From: Verrucosispora sp. NA02020
Lineage (GTDB): Bacteria > Actinomycetota > Actinomycetes > Mycobacteriales > Micromonosporaceae
DNA: 64,000 nucleotides
Assembly: GCF_013364215.1 (NCBI RefSeq)
Contig: NZ_CP054923.1
Location: 1,488,001-1,552,000, forward strand
Reading direction: 5' to 3'
In this document: positions 17,291 to 25,042 of the stretch, one piece after another
How positions within the stretch are numbered: the stretch's first letter is position 1
Layout of the letters: every line of letters begins with the position of its first letter
Made by a program: the position numbers and the translations under genes
The notes under the pieces: model-generated
What the model saw: only the letters and a program-made list of their open reading frames with translations
What the model was told of the DNA's origin: nothing
Database searches by the model: none

Positions 17291-17360
17291 CGATCATGGA
17301 GTTGTGGTATCACGAAACGCTCTGACAAGGGGCGATTCGCTGACCACAAGTCCATGATCG
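17291..17360. repeat. Dispersed inverted repeat (GATCATGGA...TCCATGATC type)
   Basis: Arms 17291-17308 and 17343-17360 (CGATCATGGAGTTGTGGT and its complement, one mismatch) surround a 34-bp centre. Elements with the same ends recur in Micromonosporaceae intergenic regions, by recollection. It sits just after the efflux gene and may terminate its transcript. Confidence 0.65.
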
Positions 17361-17416
17361 GAGAGCGGATTCGGAAAGGCGAAGCAAAGGCAGGATTTGC
17401 CGCTATATTCATTTGC

Positions 17417-17445
17417 TTGACCGGTTGAGACGCCCCGGTTACAGT
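17417..17445 (+). promoter_or_regulatory. Housekeeping-sigma promoter, probably of the methyltransferase gene
   Basis: TTGACC (17417-17422), a 17-bp spacer and TACAGT (17440-17445) form a near-consensus -35/-10 pair. The predicted start is near 17452, giving a leader of about 360 nt before the methyltransferase GTG at 17814. The leader contains no convincing short gene. Confidence 0.6.
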
Positions 17446-17813
17446 GACGTTACTGAACGTTGTTCCCCCTTCCTCTTTCGGCGGCCGGAGTCGCACTTCG
17501 ACTCCCGCCGGAAAGGGGATGACGCGTCCTCGCCGCGCTGGCGGCGATCCGGGCGCGAGGTGCCGCTCACCCGTTGTTGCCGCAGGTGAGTCCGCATGTC
17601 CAGCCACCGGCTCCGGCTCGGGGCGGAGCGAACGGTGCGGTGATCCCGCCACTCGCGACGTCAATCAGGAATCGGACAGTGGTGAATTCCGGTACGTCTG
17701 CAACGGTTCGGAATCTGCATTTCCCACGAGTCGGTGATCGCGCATTCGCCGGGCAATTCTGCCTGCGTCTGTCCGACCCGGCACTCCTCGACGAGCAGGA
17801 AGCGGTGACAGCG

Positions 17814-18710
17814 GTGCACACTGACCTCGAAGGGCCGACACCGAAATCCGTCGGAGCCTTCTACGACCAGGTGAACTCGATCGTCGCCCGGGTCCAGGGC
17901 GGCTCCATGCACCACGGCTACTGGACCGGGCCCGACGACGACAGCGACTTCGCCACGGCCAGCGTCCGGTTGACCGACATGATGATCGAACGGGTCGCCG
18001 CCCGGCCGGGCGCACGGGTGCTGGACGCCGGCTGCGGGCTGGGCCGCCCCGGCGTACGGCTGGCCAAGATCGCCGGTGCCCGGCTCGTCGGGGTCTCGGT
18101 CAGCGAACAGGACGTACGCCTGGCCAACGACCTGGCCCACGCCGAGTCGGTGGCCGACCGGGTGCGCTTCGAGCAGGCCGACATGGCCGAGTTGCCTTTC
18201 CCCGACGACTCCTTCGACCACGCGATGGCCTTCGAGTCGATCATGCACGTGCCCGACCGGATGCGGGCACTGCGGGAGATCGCCCGAGTGGTCCGCCCCG
18301 GCGGGCGCATCGTGCTGACCGACTTCACGGTCCAGGCGCACGGGCGCGACGACGACACCCTGGTCAAGGTGTACGACTCCTGGCGGGTCGCCGCGACGCC
18401 GATCGGCGCGGAGGACTACCCGGAGATCGCCGCCCAGGCCGGCATCGTGCTCGACGAGGTCACCGACATCACCGACCACGTGAAGTACAGCAGCATGTGG
18501 ACATACCTCGAACTGCGGCGGTACGCCCGGGACAATCCGGTGCCAGCGGAGGTGGATCAGATCCTCGACGTCTTCGCACCGACGCTCAAGGGCACCGCGG
18601 ACCGGCCGCCGCTCACCGACACCGAGCTCGAACACGGGTGGCGCCAGATGCTGACCGAGGAACAGACACAGGGCATGGTCATCGTGGTGGCCCGAATTCC
18701 GGCACCCTGA
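17814..18710 (+). CDS. SAM-dependent class I methyltransferase
   Basis: 298 residues. Motif I is VLDAGCGLGRPG near residue 68; a post-I acidic loop (GVSVSEQDV) and motif IV region (FPDDSFDHAMAFESIMHV) follow, then VRPGGRIVLTDF. The overall pattern is that of small-molecule C- or O-methyltransferases of natural-product type such as rifamycin or terpene methyltransferases. The GTG at 17814 follows AGGAAG; more upstream codons exist but look noncoding. The 3' end overlaps the convergent VOC gene by 32 bp. Substrate unknown; there is no biosynthetic cluster around it. Confidence 0.88.
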   Translation: MHTDLEGPTPKSVGAFYDQVNSIVARVQGGSMHHGYWTGPDDDSDFATASVRLTDMMIERVAARPGARVLDAGCGLGRPGVRLAKIAGARLVGVSVSEQDVRLANDLAHAESVADRVRFEQADMAELPFPDDSFDHAMAFESIMHVPDRMRALREIARVVRPGGRIVLTDFTVQAHGRDDDTLVKVYDSWRVAATPIGAEDYPEIAAQAGIVLDEVTDITDHVKYSSMWTYLELRRYARDNPVPAEVDQILDVFAPTLKGTADRPPLTDTELEHGWRQMLTEEQTQGMVIVVARIPAP

Positions 18711-19116
18711 TCGTGCCGTCCTCGGCGATCGGGAAGCCCGGGTTCCAGGCGATCTCCCAGAGGTGGCCGTCCGGGTCGGCGAAGTAGCCGGCGTACCCGC
18801 CGTAGGACGTCTCGCGGGCCGGCCGGGTGACGACCGCGCCCGCCTCGGCGGCGACGGCCAGCACCCGGTCCACCTCGTCGCGTTCGCGTACGTTGTGCGC
18901 CAACCCGATCCCGCCGAATCCGTCGGCGGCCCGCGCGTCGACACCGGCGTCCTCGGCCAGCGACTCGCGGGCCCAGAGCACCACGGCGATCCCGCCGGCC
19001 TGGATGAACACCGTCCGCTGCACCTCCTGGCCCCGCCAGCCGAGCCGTTCGTAGAAGGCTCGGGATCGGGCCAGGTCGGTGACGCCGAGGGTGATCAGGC
19101 TGAGGCGCTGTTCCAT
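18679..19116 (-). CDS. VOC (glyoxalase/bleomycin resistance) family protein
   Basis: 145 residues. The N-terminal strand and helix (LSLITLGVTDLARSRAFYERLG) and the closing motif (YAGYFADPDGHLWEIAWNP) are typical of vicinal-oxygen-chelate proteins: glyoxalases, extradiol enzymes or antibiotic-binding proteins. The ATG at 19116 has no clear ribosome-binding site, and a TAGATT -10-like element ends 6-7 nt before it on the minus strand, so the message may be leaderless. Its last codons overlap the convergent methyltransferase gene. Confidence 0.9.
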   Translation of the reverse strand: MEQRLSLITLGVTDLARSRAFYERLGWRGQEVQRTVFIQAGGIAVVLWARESLAEDAGVDARAADGFGGIGLAHNVRERDEVDRVLAVAAEAGAVVTRPARETSYGGYAGYFADPDGHLWEIAWNPGFPIAEDGTIRVPEFGPPR

Positions 19117-19178
19117 CCGGGCAATCTAACCCGGCACGGGTCGCCTAGCCGCCTGCCGAAGGTCCCACGGAACGCAGA

Positions 19179-19210
19179 ACTCCCGGTGCCGCGACCACGG
19201 CACCGGGAGT
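19179..19210. terminator. Terminator of the secreted metallopeptidase gene
   Basis: ACTCCCGGTGCCG (19179-19191) pairs perfectly over 13 bp with its complement at 19198-19210 around a 6-nt loop. It lies 17 nt beyond the minus-strand stop at 19227. Confidence 0.75.
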
Positions 19211-19226
19211 CCTCGTCAACGGCCGG

Positions 19227-21434
19227 TCAGCTCAGCGGGGCTCCGCCGGGCTGCACGACCTTGTTCACCGTCAACTGGTACGGCGCGTACTGCGTGACCT
19301 GCTCGGTCGGCTCGTCGTAGGCGACGATGGCGACCACCGTGGGGAAGGCGGTGAGCAGCGCCGTCTGCACCACCCCCAGGGTGAAGTTGGTCTTGCCGTC
19401 GACCTCGAACTGCACGGCCGTCCGGAGCTTCTCGTCGAAGCCGACGAAGCGGACGTTCCAGTTCGCCACCGGCGTCGGGTAGACCTGTGACGGCGAGTCG
19501 AACGCGTCCAGGTTCGACCCGTCGCTGACCAGCGTGCCGCCGACCGTGATGTCGTCGATCAGCAGACCGCCCTCGTTGACCCCACCGTCACTGACGTAGC
19601 GGAAGCTGAGCAGGACGTCCTGCCCCGCGTACGCCGACAGGTCGAACGAGTGCGGCTCGAAGCCGTTGGTGGTGCCGTTCAGCGACGGCCCGAGCGGCCC
19701 GGCGACGGTCTTGTCGCCCTCGATCGCGGTGTAACTCCTGCCACCGTCGGTCGAGACGCTGACGTAGCCGTAGTCGTAGCCGGTCTCCGCGCCATACTTG
19801 GCGAGGAAGGTCAGCGTCGGGTTGCCGGCCGGCACGCTCACCGGCGTCACGGCGGCGGCGTCGGTGCTGTTGCCGTTGCCGGACCAGATCACCGGGTTGC
19901 CCGGACGGTCCGGGTCGTCGGTCACCGTCGTCCAGGCCAGCGGCACCGACGGCAGGGTCTTGGCACCCTTGAAGCTGATCGACCGCAGGTCGCCCCGGCC
20001 CAACGGCTTGCCGTTCGCCTTGCGCAACTGGACGTAGTCGGCACCGTTCGGTGCCGCACCCGGCGTCGCGTGCGTGGCCGGGTTGGCCAGGTTCACCGTG
20101 GCGTTCAGGCTGGCCGTGGTGACCTTGCGCTTGTCACGGCCGAGCATCACACCCAGCTTCGAGTTGCCGACGATCCGGTCCACCAGGTTCATCGTCTGGT
20201 AGTCGTGGATCACGCCGTAGAGGTCGTTCACCCCCTCGGCGGCGAGTGCCGCCTTGATGCTGGCCAGGCCCTGCGACTCACCGTCGCGGTGCAGCCGGGA
20301 GATGAAGTCCAGGCCGTACCGGTCGTAGAGGAACAACATCAACGAGTACGCGTTGCCGTAGTCGGCGAGTACCGCGTTCGGGTTGCCGCCCTCGTCCCAC
20401 AGGTTCAGTGAGTTCTCCGGCCCGCCGCAGTCCCGTGGATTCGTGTTGTAGGCCGTCTGGACCGTGCCGAAGCCCTGGAAGCAGTAGATGTGGCTGTCCG
20501 CGCCCGGCTGGTCGACCCGGGCCGAGGCGTCGGCATAGCCGCCGAGCGTCTGGGCGAAGTCGGAGAGCCCCTCGTTGATCAGGATGCTCTCGAACGGGTC
20601 GGTGTAGTAGTGCGCCAGGTGCTGCCACTCGTGGATGAACGTCGACTCGTACAGGTTGGGACGCGCCGGTCGGCTGGTGCACAGATCGTCGGTCGGCTCG
20701 TTCGCCGGGCTGACGCCCGTCCGGTGCGCCCAGTCGAACGCGTCGATCGTCATGATGTTGCGGTCGAGCAGCTCGTTGAAGAGCGAGAAGAAGAACCCGG
20801 CAATGTACGTCGGCGCGGCCGGGAAGTCGTAGAAGTTGTCGTCCCGGACGTTGTCGACGAGCGTCACCGTACGGTTGCCGGCACCGCTGTAGTCGCCGTC
20901 GATCTGCGCGTTGCTGCCGTCGCGCTCCGGCGGCGTGCTGAACGCGGCCGTCGACTTCGGATACATGTTGTTGTCGAACTCGTCGACCAGGCGCGTCACC
21001 TGCGCGTCGGTGACCACCGTCGAGTTCGCGATCTGCCGGCGGCAGTCACCCACGGGGAACTCGGTGTCGTTGGCGACCCAGACCTCGATGTTGTCGCCCA
21101 CACCCCGCAGCGTGTAGTCCTTGAGGTAGATCACGCCCTGGTAGTCGTCGAGCGCGAGCCACTGCCGCACCGTGCCCACCGCCGGCGTCTCGGCGGCCTG
21201 CGCCGACCTGCGCTGCGCCTGCGGCTGGTACTGCCGGGGCACCTCGACGGGCTTGCCGTTGAAGGTGAAGTCCTTCCTGGTGAGGTCGCGGACGTCACTC
21301 GCTATCCCGGTTGCCGGTGCCGGGGCGGACTCGGCCGCCACGGTGCTCGGACTGGCCGCCGCCGACTGGGCGACGACGAAGAACGGTAGGACGATGGCGC
21401 AGGCTGCTATCCCCGCAAAGCGGCGTCGAGCCAC
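19227..21434 (-). CDS. Secreted zinc metallopeptidase with C-terminal MAM-like domain
   Basis: 735 residues. The signal peptide is MARRRFAGIAACAIVLPFFV, with a cleavage site after AQSAAA. The catalytic site is HEWQH near residue 267 with a third-ligand glutamate about 20 residues on (INEGLSDFAQ), the gluzincin-like arrangement of M30/immune-inhibitor-A-related peptidases. The region ~520-640 (YDYGYVSVSTDGGRSY, LLIDDITVGG) resembles the jelly-roll domain of immune inhibitor A proteins. The GTG at 21434 follows an excellent GAGGAGGT. It is expected to act outside the cell on proteins. The exact MEROPS family is uncertain. Confidence 0.85.
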   Translation of the reverse strand: MARRRFAGIAACAIVLPFFVVAQSAAASPSTVAAESAPAPATGIASDVRDLTRKDFTFNGKPVEVPRQYQPQAQRRSAQAAETPAVGTVRQWLALDDYQGVIYLKDYTLRGVGDNIEVWVANDTEFPVGDCRRQIANSTVVTDAQVTRLVDEFDNNMYPKSTAAFSTPPERDGSNAQIDGDYSGAGNRTVTLVDNVRDDNFYDFPAAPTYIAGFFFSLFNELLDRNIMTIDAFDWAHRTGVSPANEPTDDLCTSRPARPNLYESTFIHEWQHLAHYYTDPFESILINEGLSDFAQTLGGYADASARVDQPGADSHIYCFQGFGTVQTAYNTNPRDCGGPENSLNLWDEGGNPNAVLADYGNAYSLMLFLYDRYGLDFISRLHRDGESQGLASIKAALAAEGVNDLYGVIHDYQTMNLVDRIVGNSKLGVMLGRDKRKVTTASLNATVNLANPATHATPGAAPNGADYVQLRKANGKPLGRGDLRSISFKGAKTLPSVPLAWTTVTDDPDRPGNPVIWSGNGNSTDAAAVTPVSVPAGNPTLTFLAKYGAETGYDYGYVSVSTDGGRSYTAIEGDKTVAGPLGPSLNGTTNGFEPHSFDLSAYAGQDVLLSFRYVSDGGVNEGGLLIDDITVGGTLVSDGSNLDAFDSPSQVYPTPVANWNVRFVGFDEKLRTAVQFEVDGKTNFTLGVVQTALLTAFPTVVAIVAYDEPTEQVTQYAPYQLTVNKVVQPGGAPLS

Positions 21435-21515
21435 AGAACCTCCTCATAGCCGACAGACCCACTCAACCCCGCGTGACCAGGGGTGATGGATCTACGCACG
21501 CTGATCGAGCGCCCT

Positions 21516-21544
21516 CGTATCCTTTGCACAAGTGCATCGATCAA
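21516..21544 (-). promoter_or_regulatory. Candidate promoter of the metallopeptidase gene
   Basis: On the minus strand TTGATC (21544-21539), a 17-bp spacer and GATACG (21521-21516). The start would be about 70 nt before the GTG at 21434. The -35 is good, the -10 imperfect. Confidence 0.4.
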
Positions 21545-21638
21545 TCAAGCCTTGACGCGACATACGTCTGTGGATCGCTGCCCGTACCCCTCGAATCCCG
21601 GACGTGGCCGGGTGGCGCGGCGGGATCATGATGTCGCC

Positions 21639-22052
21639 ATGACGAAGATCGCCGGGCGCCGGCAGAAGAAGGGAAACACCTGCAGCGACCCGGGGTGCGG
21701 TGCCCTGTCCGCCTGCGACTGTTCCCTGTTCTCGATACTGTTGACGGTCGGCGCGGCAGTCGCGCGGGTGATCCCGGCACCGGTGGCCGACGGCTCCGGA
21801 CGGGCGGCCATCCTCGGCTACCGCCGCTGGCTGTCCCACCGCTGGCCGGGGAAGTGCCGCTTCACCCCCACCTGTAGCGCGTACGGCCTGGCGGCCGTCG
21901 AACGGTACGGCCTGGCGGTCGGTGGCCGGATGGCCGCGGACCGGCTGCGACGCTGCACCGCACACACTCCACCCGGTACCCACGACCCGGTGCCCGTCTC
22001 CCCGGGCGCTTCCCGGGCTGCCCGTTCCCGCCCGGTCAGTTCCGGCGGTTGA
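21639..22052 (+). CDS. yidD: YidD-family membrane protein insertion efficiency factor
   Basis: 137 residues. The core (LGYRRWLSHRWPGKCRFTPTCS, then AVERYG) carries the conserved C-x-F-x-P-x-C-S-x-Y signature of YidD, which assists YidC-dependent membrane insertion. Unusual for the family are a cysteine-containing N-terminal extension (CSDPGCGALSACDC) and a disordered C-terminal tail, making it longer than the usual ~80-110 residues. It is not in the rnpA-yidD-yidC locus, so it is probably a paralogue of the housekeeping copy. The ATG at 21639 is the best in-frame start. Confidence 0.85.
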   Translation: MTKIAGRRQKKGNTCSDPGCGALSACDCSLFSILLTVGAAVARVIPAPVADGSGRAAILGYRRWLSHRWPGKCRFTPTCSAYGLAAVERYGLAVGGRMAADRLRRCTAHTPPGTHDPVPVSPGASRAARSRPVSSGG

Positions 22053-22572
22053 TCACCACGAAGGCGACACCGCCGACGACGATCTCGGCGAAGAGCAGCA
22101 GCGCGAACACCATGCTCGGCTCGGCACCGAGAGCGACGGCGACGGCCGCCACCGACGTGAGCGGGAACGCGGCCAGGCCCAGCACGGCCAGAGCACGGGT
22201 CAGAACGGCGTCGTCGCGCTCGTCCCCGGTCTGCGACCAGGCCCGCTCGAACGTGGTGGCGCGGTCCGGCCGCTTGCTCAGCCGCCACAGCATCACCAGG
22301 AAGGCGAGCAGGCCGACCGCCGCTCCCTGGAGGAACCCGACACCCATGTTGCCGGGCGCATGCTCCCGCAGCAGCAAACCCACGGCGACGACCAGCGCAG
22401 CGACTGCCAGCAGGATGACGGCGACCGAGAGTTTCCGCAGGGCACTGCGACCTCCGGTCGTGGGGTGGCCCTCAGGTGTGTGGGGACCCTGGGCCGTGGG
22501 GCGGCCCTCGGTGGTGCGGTGGTCCTTTGGGGTGCGGTGGTCCTTTGGGGTGCCGCGGCCCTCAGTCGACAT
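22036..22572 (-). CDS. Four-helix membrane protein coupled to an XRE regulator
   Basis: 178 residues. A hydrophilic N-terminus with an exact hexapeptide duplication (TPKDHR twice, from the 18-bp tandem repeat at 22513-22548) precedes four hydrophobic segments (~48-70, 80-95, 125-145, 152-172). The ATG at 22572 has GAGGAG 7-8 nt upstream and overlaps the regulator gene by 11 bp, so translation is coupled. Small XRE regulators paired with membrane proteins of this kind are common in Gram-positive bacteria; the membrane protein is often said to modulate the regulator. Function otherwise unknown. The stop overlaps the end of yidD. Confidence 0.75.
   Translation of the reverse strand: MSTEGRGTPKDHRTPKDHRTTEGRPTAQGPHTPEGHPTTGGRSALRKLSVAVILLAVAALVVAVGLLLREHAPGNMGVGFLQGAAVGLLAFLVMLWRLSKRPDRATTFERAWSQTGDERDDAVLTRALAVLGLAAFPLTSVAAVAVALGAEPSMVFALLLFAEIVVGGVAFVVINRRN
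22513..22548. repeat. 18-bp tandem duplication inside the membrane-protein gene
   Basis: GGTGCGGTGGTCCTTTGG occurs twice without a gap (22513-22530, 22531-22548), encoding two copies of TPKDHR. It is in frame and recent-looking because the copies are identical. Confidence 0.85.
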
Positions 22573-22753
22573 GGAAGATCTCCTCTACGGGGCGGTGGAA
22601 GTGACGGGCGATGGCGATCGCCAGGGGTAACGACGGGTCGTAGCGGCCCGTCTCGATCGAGTTGATCGTCTGTCGGGAGACGTTCAGGGCCTCGGCCATC
22701 TCCCGCTGCGACAGCCCGGCGGCCTGCCGAAGCTCACGGAGATCGTTCCGCAA
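22562..22753 (-). CDS. Small XRE-family transcriptional regulator
   Basis: 63 residues, almost entirely a helix-turn-helix (LRELRQAAGLSQREMAEALN, then VSRQTINSIETGRYDPSLPL), ending EEIFHVD as in the YozG-like short regulators. The TTG start at 22753 is fixed by GGAGGT six nt upstream. Three palindromic sites lie directly upstream, suggesting strong autoregulation of this two-gene operon. Confidence 0.9.
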   Translation of the reverse strand: MRNDLRELRQAAGLSQREMAEALNVSRQTINSIETGRYDPSLPLAIAIARHFHRPVEEIFHVD

Positions 22754-22766
22754 CCAGCACCTCCGA

Positions 22767-22830
22767 TGTCAAGCAACCTTGTCACGTCAAGGATGCTTGA
22801 CACTGCTGGCAGATGTCAAGCGTGCTTGTC
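22767..22830. promoter_or_regulatory. Three XRE operator-like palindromes
   Basis: Imperfect palindromes built on TGTCAAGC...CTTGACA occur at 22767-22784, 22786-22802 and 22814-22830. They occupy the region 14-77 bp upstream of the TTG start of the XRE gene. The second is the most symmetric (GTCAAG, 5-bp centre, CTTGAC). Centres are about 18.5 and 28 bp apart. Confidence 0.7.
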
Positions 22831-22893
22831 TGCTGGGCGGCGGGCGGCGGGCTGGGGCGGTGGGTGGGGCGGCGTGCGGGTGGGGGCGCAGGA

Positions 22894-22962
22894 TCGTGGC
22901 AGTGCAGCTGCTGTGCGCGCGGCGTGTCGAGCAGCTGCACTGCCACGCTCTTCGCGGCAGGT
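22894..22962. repeat. Left copy of a ~68-bp repeat with a perfect internal hairpin
   Basis: A 17-bp perfect inverted repeat (arms 22896-22912 and 22930-22946, core GCAGTGCAGCTGCT) forms its centre. The whole segment closely matches 24974-25042, with about a dozen differences, so two copies flank the AbiE-like pair. The 381-bp gap 22754-23134 holds only this element, the operators and the promoter below. Confidence 0.75.
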
Positions 22963-23106
22963 GCTCGTGTTGATCAGGCGGTGGCCGGTTGGTGGTCGCC
23001 CGCACCTTCGACTTCGGCCCGGTGTGCCGCACTGGAGCCCACGACTCGCCGCCGTGCGCGGCGGCGAGTCGTGCTCGATGCGGCTGAGGGCACGGCGACG
23101 AGGGGG

Positions 23107-23112
23107 TATAAG
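23107..23112 (+). promoter_or_regulatory. -10-like element and AT-rich operator-like patch before the AbiEi-like gene
   Basis: TATAAG at 23107-23112 stands out in an otherwise G/C-rich gap and is followed by TTTTATCT, giving a short ATAA/TTAT dyad. The start codon at 23135 follows AAGGGGG. No convincing -35 is visible. AbiEi-type antitoxins bind inverted repeats in their own promoters. Confidence 0.35.
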
Positions 23113-23134
23113 TTTTATCTAAGGGGGTTGGGTA

Positions 23135-24139
23135 ATGCTTATATCGGAGTCTGTCTGGCGCGCCCTTACTGAAGCGGGTGTTTCGCTCGTGCCGACCGGT
23201 GCCGACCGCGCCGAGCTGCGCTACGGAAAAGCCCGTGCCACGCTGACCGTCATCGCGTCCCCGACCCCACTGACCCCGAGCACCGTTGCCGCCTCAATCA
23301 GCCGCCATCCGAACCCGTGCCTGGTCATCGTTCCAGCGGCGACGGTAGCGGTGCGGCAAGCAATCGCGGCGGCGGGCTGGTCATGGCTGGTCGATACCGG
23401 ACAGCAGGTGACAGGTGTGCTGTGCCTCGATGGGGAACGAGTCGCGCTGCGGCCCCCCGTCGAGACGACCAAGCGGTCCACCACGCGCGGTCGAGTGCCA
23501 TGGGGCACCTTCACCCTGGTCCGCCGGCTGATCCAACATCCATACGTCACTCAGCGGGAGTTGGCCGCCATCGTCGGAATCTCCCAACCCCGGGTCTCCC
23601 AGGCGCTGGCTTCGCTGGCCGACCAAGACCTTGTACACCGCTCGTCGCGTGGCTGGATCGTGCGGGACGTTGACGAGGCGATCCGGTGGTGGTTGTCGAC
23701 CTATCCCGGGCCGGGTGGCATCAGCACCTATTGGTTTGGCTTGGGGCCCGTGGTCGAGCAGGCCCGGACCGTCATCGAGGAGTTTGCCGCGACTGCCGAT
23801 GCGACTCACGTTGTGGTCTCGGGTGATGTCGCGGCCGACATCATCGCCCCTTGGCATGCCCCGACCCGTGCCATTCTCTATGCGCATACCGGGTTGGAAC
23901 TGGCGGCCGCAGGCTTCGTTCCTGCCGGCGAGGAAGAGGCGACGCTCGAACTCATCGTGCCGAGAGACCTGGGTCTGTGGCCGCCGTCCGGCAAGACGCC
24001 GCCAGGCATTCCGCTCGTCGATCCGCTTCAGATCCTCTGGGACCTAGGAAGATCGCCTGGTCCGGACAGCGACGAGGCCGCTCAACGCGTCTGGGATGTG
24101 CTCCGTCGCGGGTACCATGAGCGGAGGTGCGCGGCATGA
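23135..24139 (+). CDS. AbiEi-like winged-helix regulator/antitoxin
   Basis: 334 residues. A central winged helix (HPYVTQRELAAIVGISQPRV, ~130-180) follows a ~110-residue N-terminal domain. The C-terminal part (VVVSGDVAADIIAPW, LELIVPRDLGLWP, PLVDPLQILWDLGRS) has the look of the AbiEi antitoxin/transcriptional-regulator family of type IV toxin-antitoxin pairs. The ATG at 23135 has AAGGGGG upstream. Its TGA overlaps the ATG of the following nucleotidyltransferase gene (ATGA). G+C is lower than that of neighbouring genes, consistent with acquisition by transfer. The family is inferred from motif style and context. Confidence 0.7.
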   Translation: MLISESVWRALTEAGVSLVPTGADRAELRYGKARATLTVIASPTPLTPSTVAASISRHPNPCLVIVPAATVAVRQAIAAAGWSWLVDTGQQVTGVLCLDGERVALRPPVETTKRSTTRGRVPWGTFTLVRRLIQHPYVTQRELAAIVGISQPRVSQALASLADQDLVHRSSRGWIVRDVDEAIRWWLSTYPGPGGISTYWFGLGPVVEQARTVIEEFAATADATHVVVSGDVAADIIAPWHAPTRAILYAHTGLELAAAGFVPAGEEEATLELIVPRDLGLWPPSGKTPPGIPLVDPLQILWDLGRSPGPDSDEAAQRVWDVLRRGYHERRCAA

Positions 24140-24938
24140 ACGGGCCGGCCCCAGCGGAGCAACGTACCGTCTCGCTTGTCTCCACCAGCCGAGCAGCAGA
24201 CGCCGGATTCCTTACCCTTGCGGATCTGGCGGACATCACCACGGCCCTGGACCTGGATCACCGCATCGTTGGCGGTCACATGGTCACCCTCCTCGTCGCA
24301 CTGCATGGCGTCGCTGAGCAGGTGCCCCTGCGTGAGACGGCGGACGCGACTTCGCCGCCCTGCCGACCGTCATCGCAGACCCCCGCCTACCGGCCGCGCT
24401 CGTCGCGCGGGGTTACGCATCGCGGGAGGCGGCTAACCGGTTCGCCCGCGAGGTCGAAGATCCGCAGGGGCTTCTTACGCTGGTGGTCGACATCCTTGCG
24501 CCGTCCTATCAGAACTCGTTGGTGCCCAACCAGCGGCACGGCGATCTGGTGGTCGACGAGGTGCCGGGCCTCGTGCTCGCTCTGCATCGACCTGCCGAGT
24601 CACTCACGGCCCACGTCCAGCTCACCAGCGGTAGGGGTCTGAGCCTGCGTGTCGTGCTCCCGGATGTGACGTCTGCGCTCTGCCTGAAGGCGCTCGCCTA
24701 CCGTGGACGATTTGCGGCGAAGGACGCCGTTGACCTGTGGCGTCTCATCAACGCTGCTTACGCCGCCGGGCTGCGGGTCGCAGACTGGCCGGGCAGCGTT
24801 ACCGGGCGCCAAGCCGCCGCTGTCCTTCACCGCTTCTTCGGTGCACCTGGAGCGGCTGGTCTCAAGCAGGCATCTCCCAGGGTGGGGGACCGAACTCGGC
24901 TGCGGGCATTGCTGCGAGAGGTGGTGCCCGTCTGGTAG
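24136..24938 (+). pseudogene. AbiEii-like nucleotidyltransferase toxin, frameshifted
   Basis: Two overlapping frames together encode one ~267-residue AbiEii-type nucleotidyltransferase. The first frame (ATG at 24136) runs through VGGHMVTLLVALHG to RETADA. The second continues from about 24348 as DFAALPTVIADPRLPAAL to the stop at 24936-24938, ending LREVVPVW. One missing G in GCGGACGCGACTTC (24341-24353) breaks the R-x-T-x-D-x-D catalytic motif between its two aspartates. The downstream part keeps LVVDILAPSY, VVLPDVTSALCLKALAYRGR and DAVDLWRL. Either the toxin is inactivated, leaving an orphan regulator, or there is a sequencing error; a recoding site is less likely because no slippery heptamer is seen. 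Confidence 0.8.
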
Positions 24939-24973
24939 CTACTCGGTCGGCGATAGTGCGGGCGGCGGCGTGG

Positions 24974-25042
24974 AGCGTGGCAGTGCAGGCGGCGTGGGCG
25001 CGGCGTGTCGAACAGTTGCACCGCCATGCTCTTCAGGATCGG
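24974..25042. repeat. Right copy of the ~68-bp repeat flanking the AbiE-like pair
   Basis: The sequence from GCGTGGCAGTGCAG through GCGGCGTGTCGA to GCTCTTCA aligns without gaps to 22894-22962. The inner hairpin has decayed in this copy (AACAGTTGCACCGCCAT instead of the perfect arm). It ends at the stop of the helicase gene. Confidence 0.7.

Noticed and set aside
17444..17737. 97-codon frame in the methyltransferase leader
   Set aside because: No ribosome-binding site, low-complexity composition and no recognisable motif; I treat the region as untranslated leader.
24136..24938. Programmed frameshifting as the explanation for the split AbiEii-like gene
   Set aside because: No slippery heptamer or downstream stimulatory stem is evident at 24341-24353; a single-base deletion is simpler.
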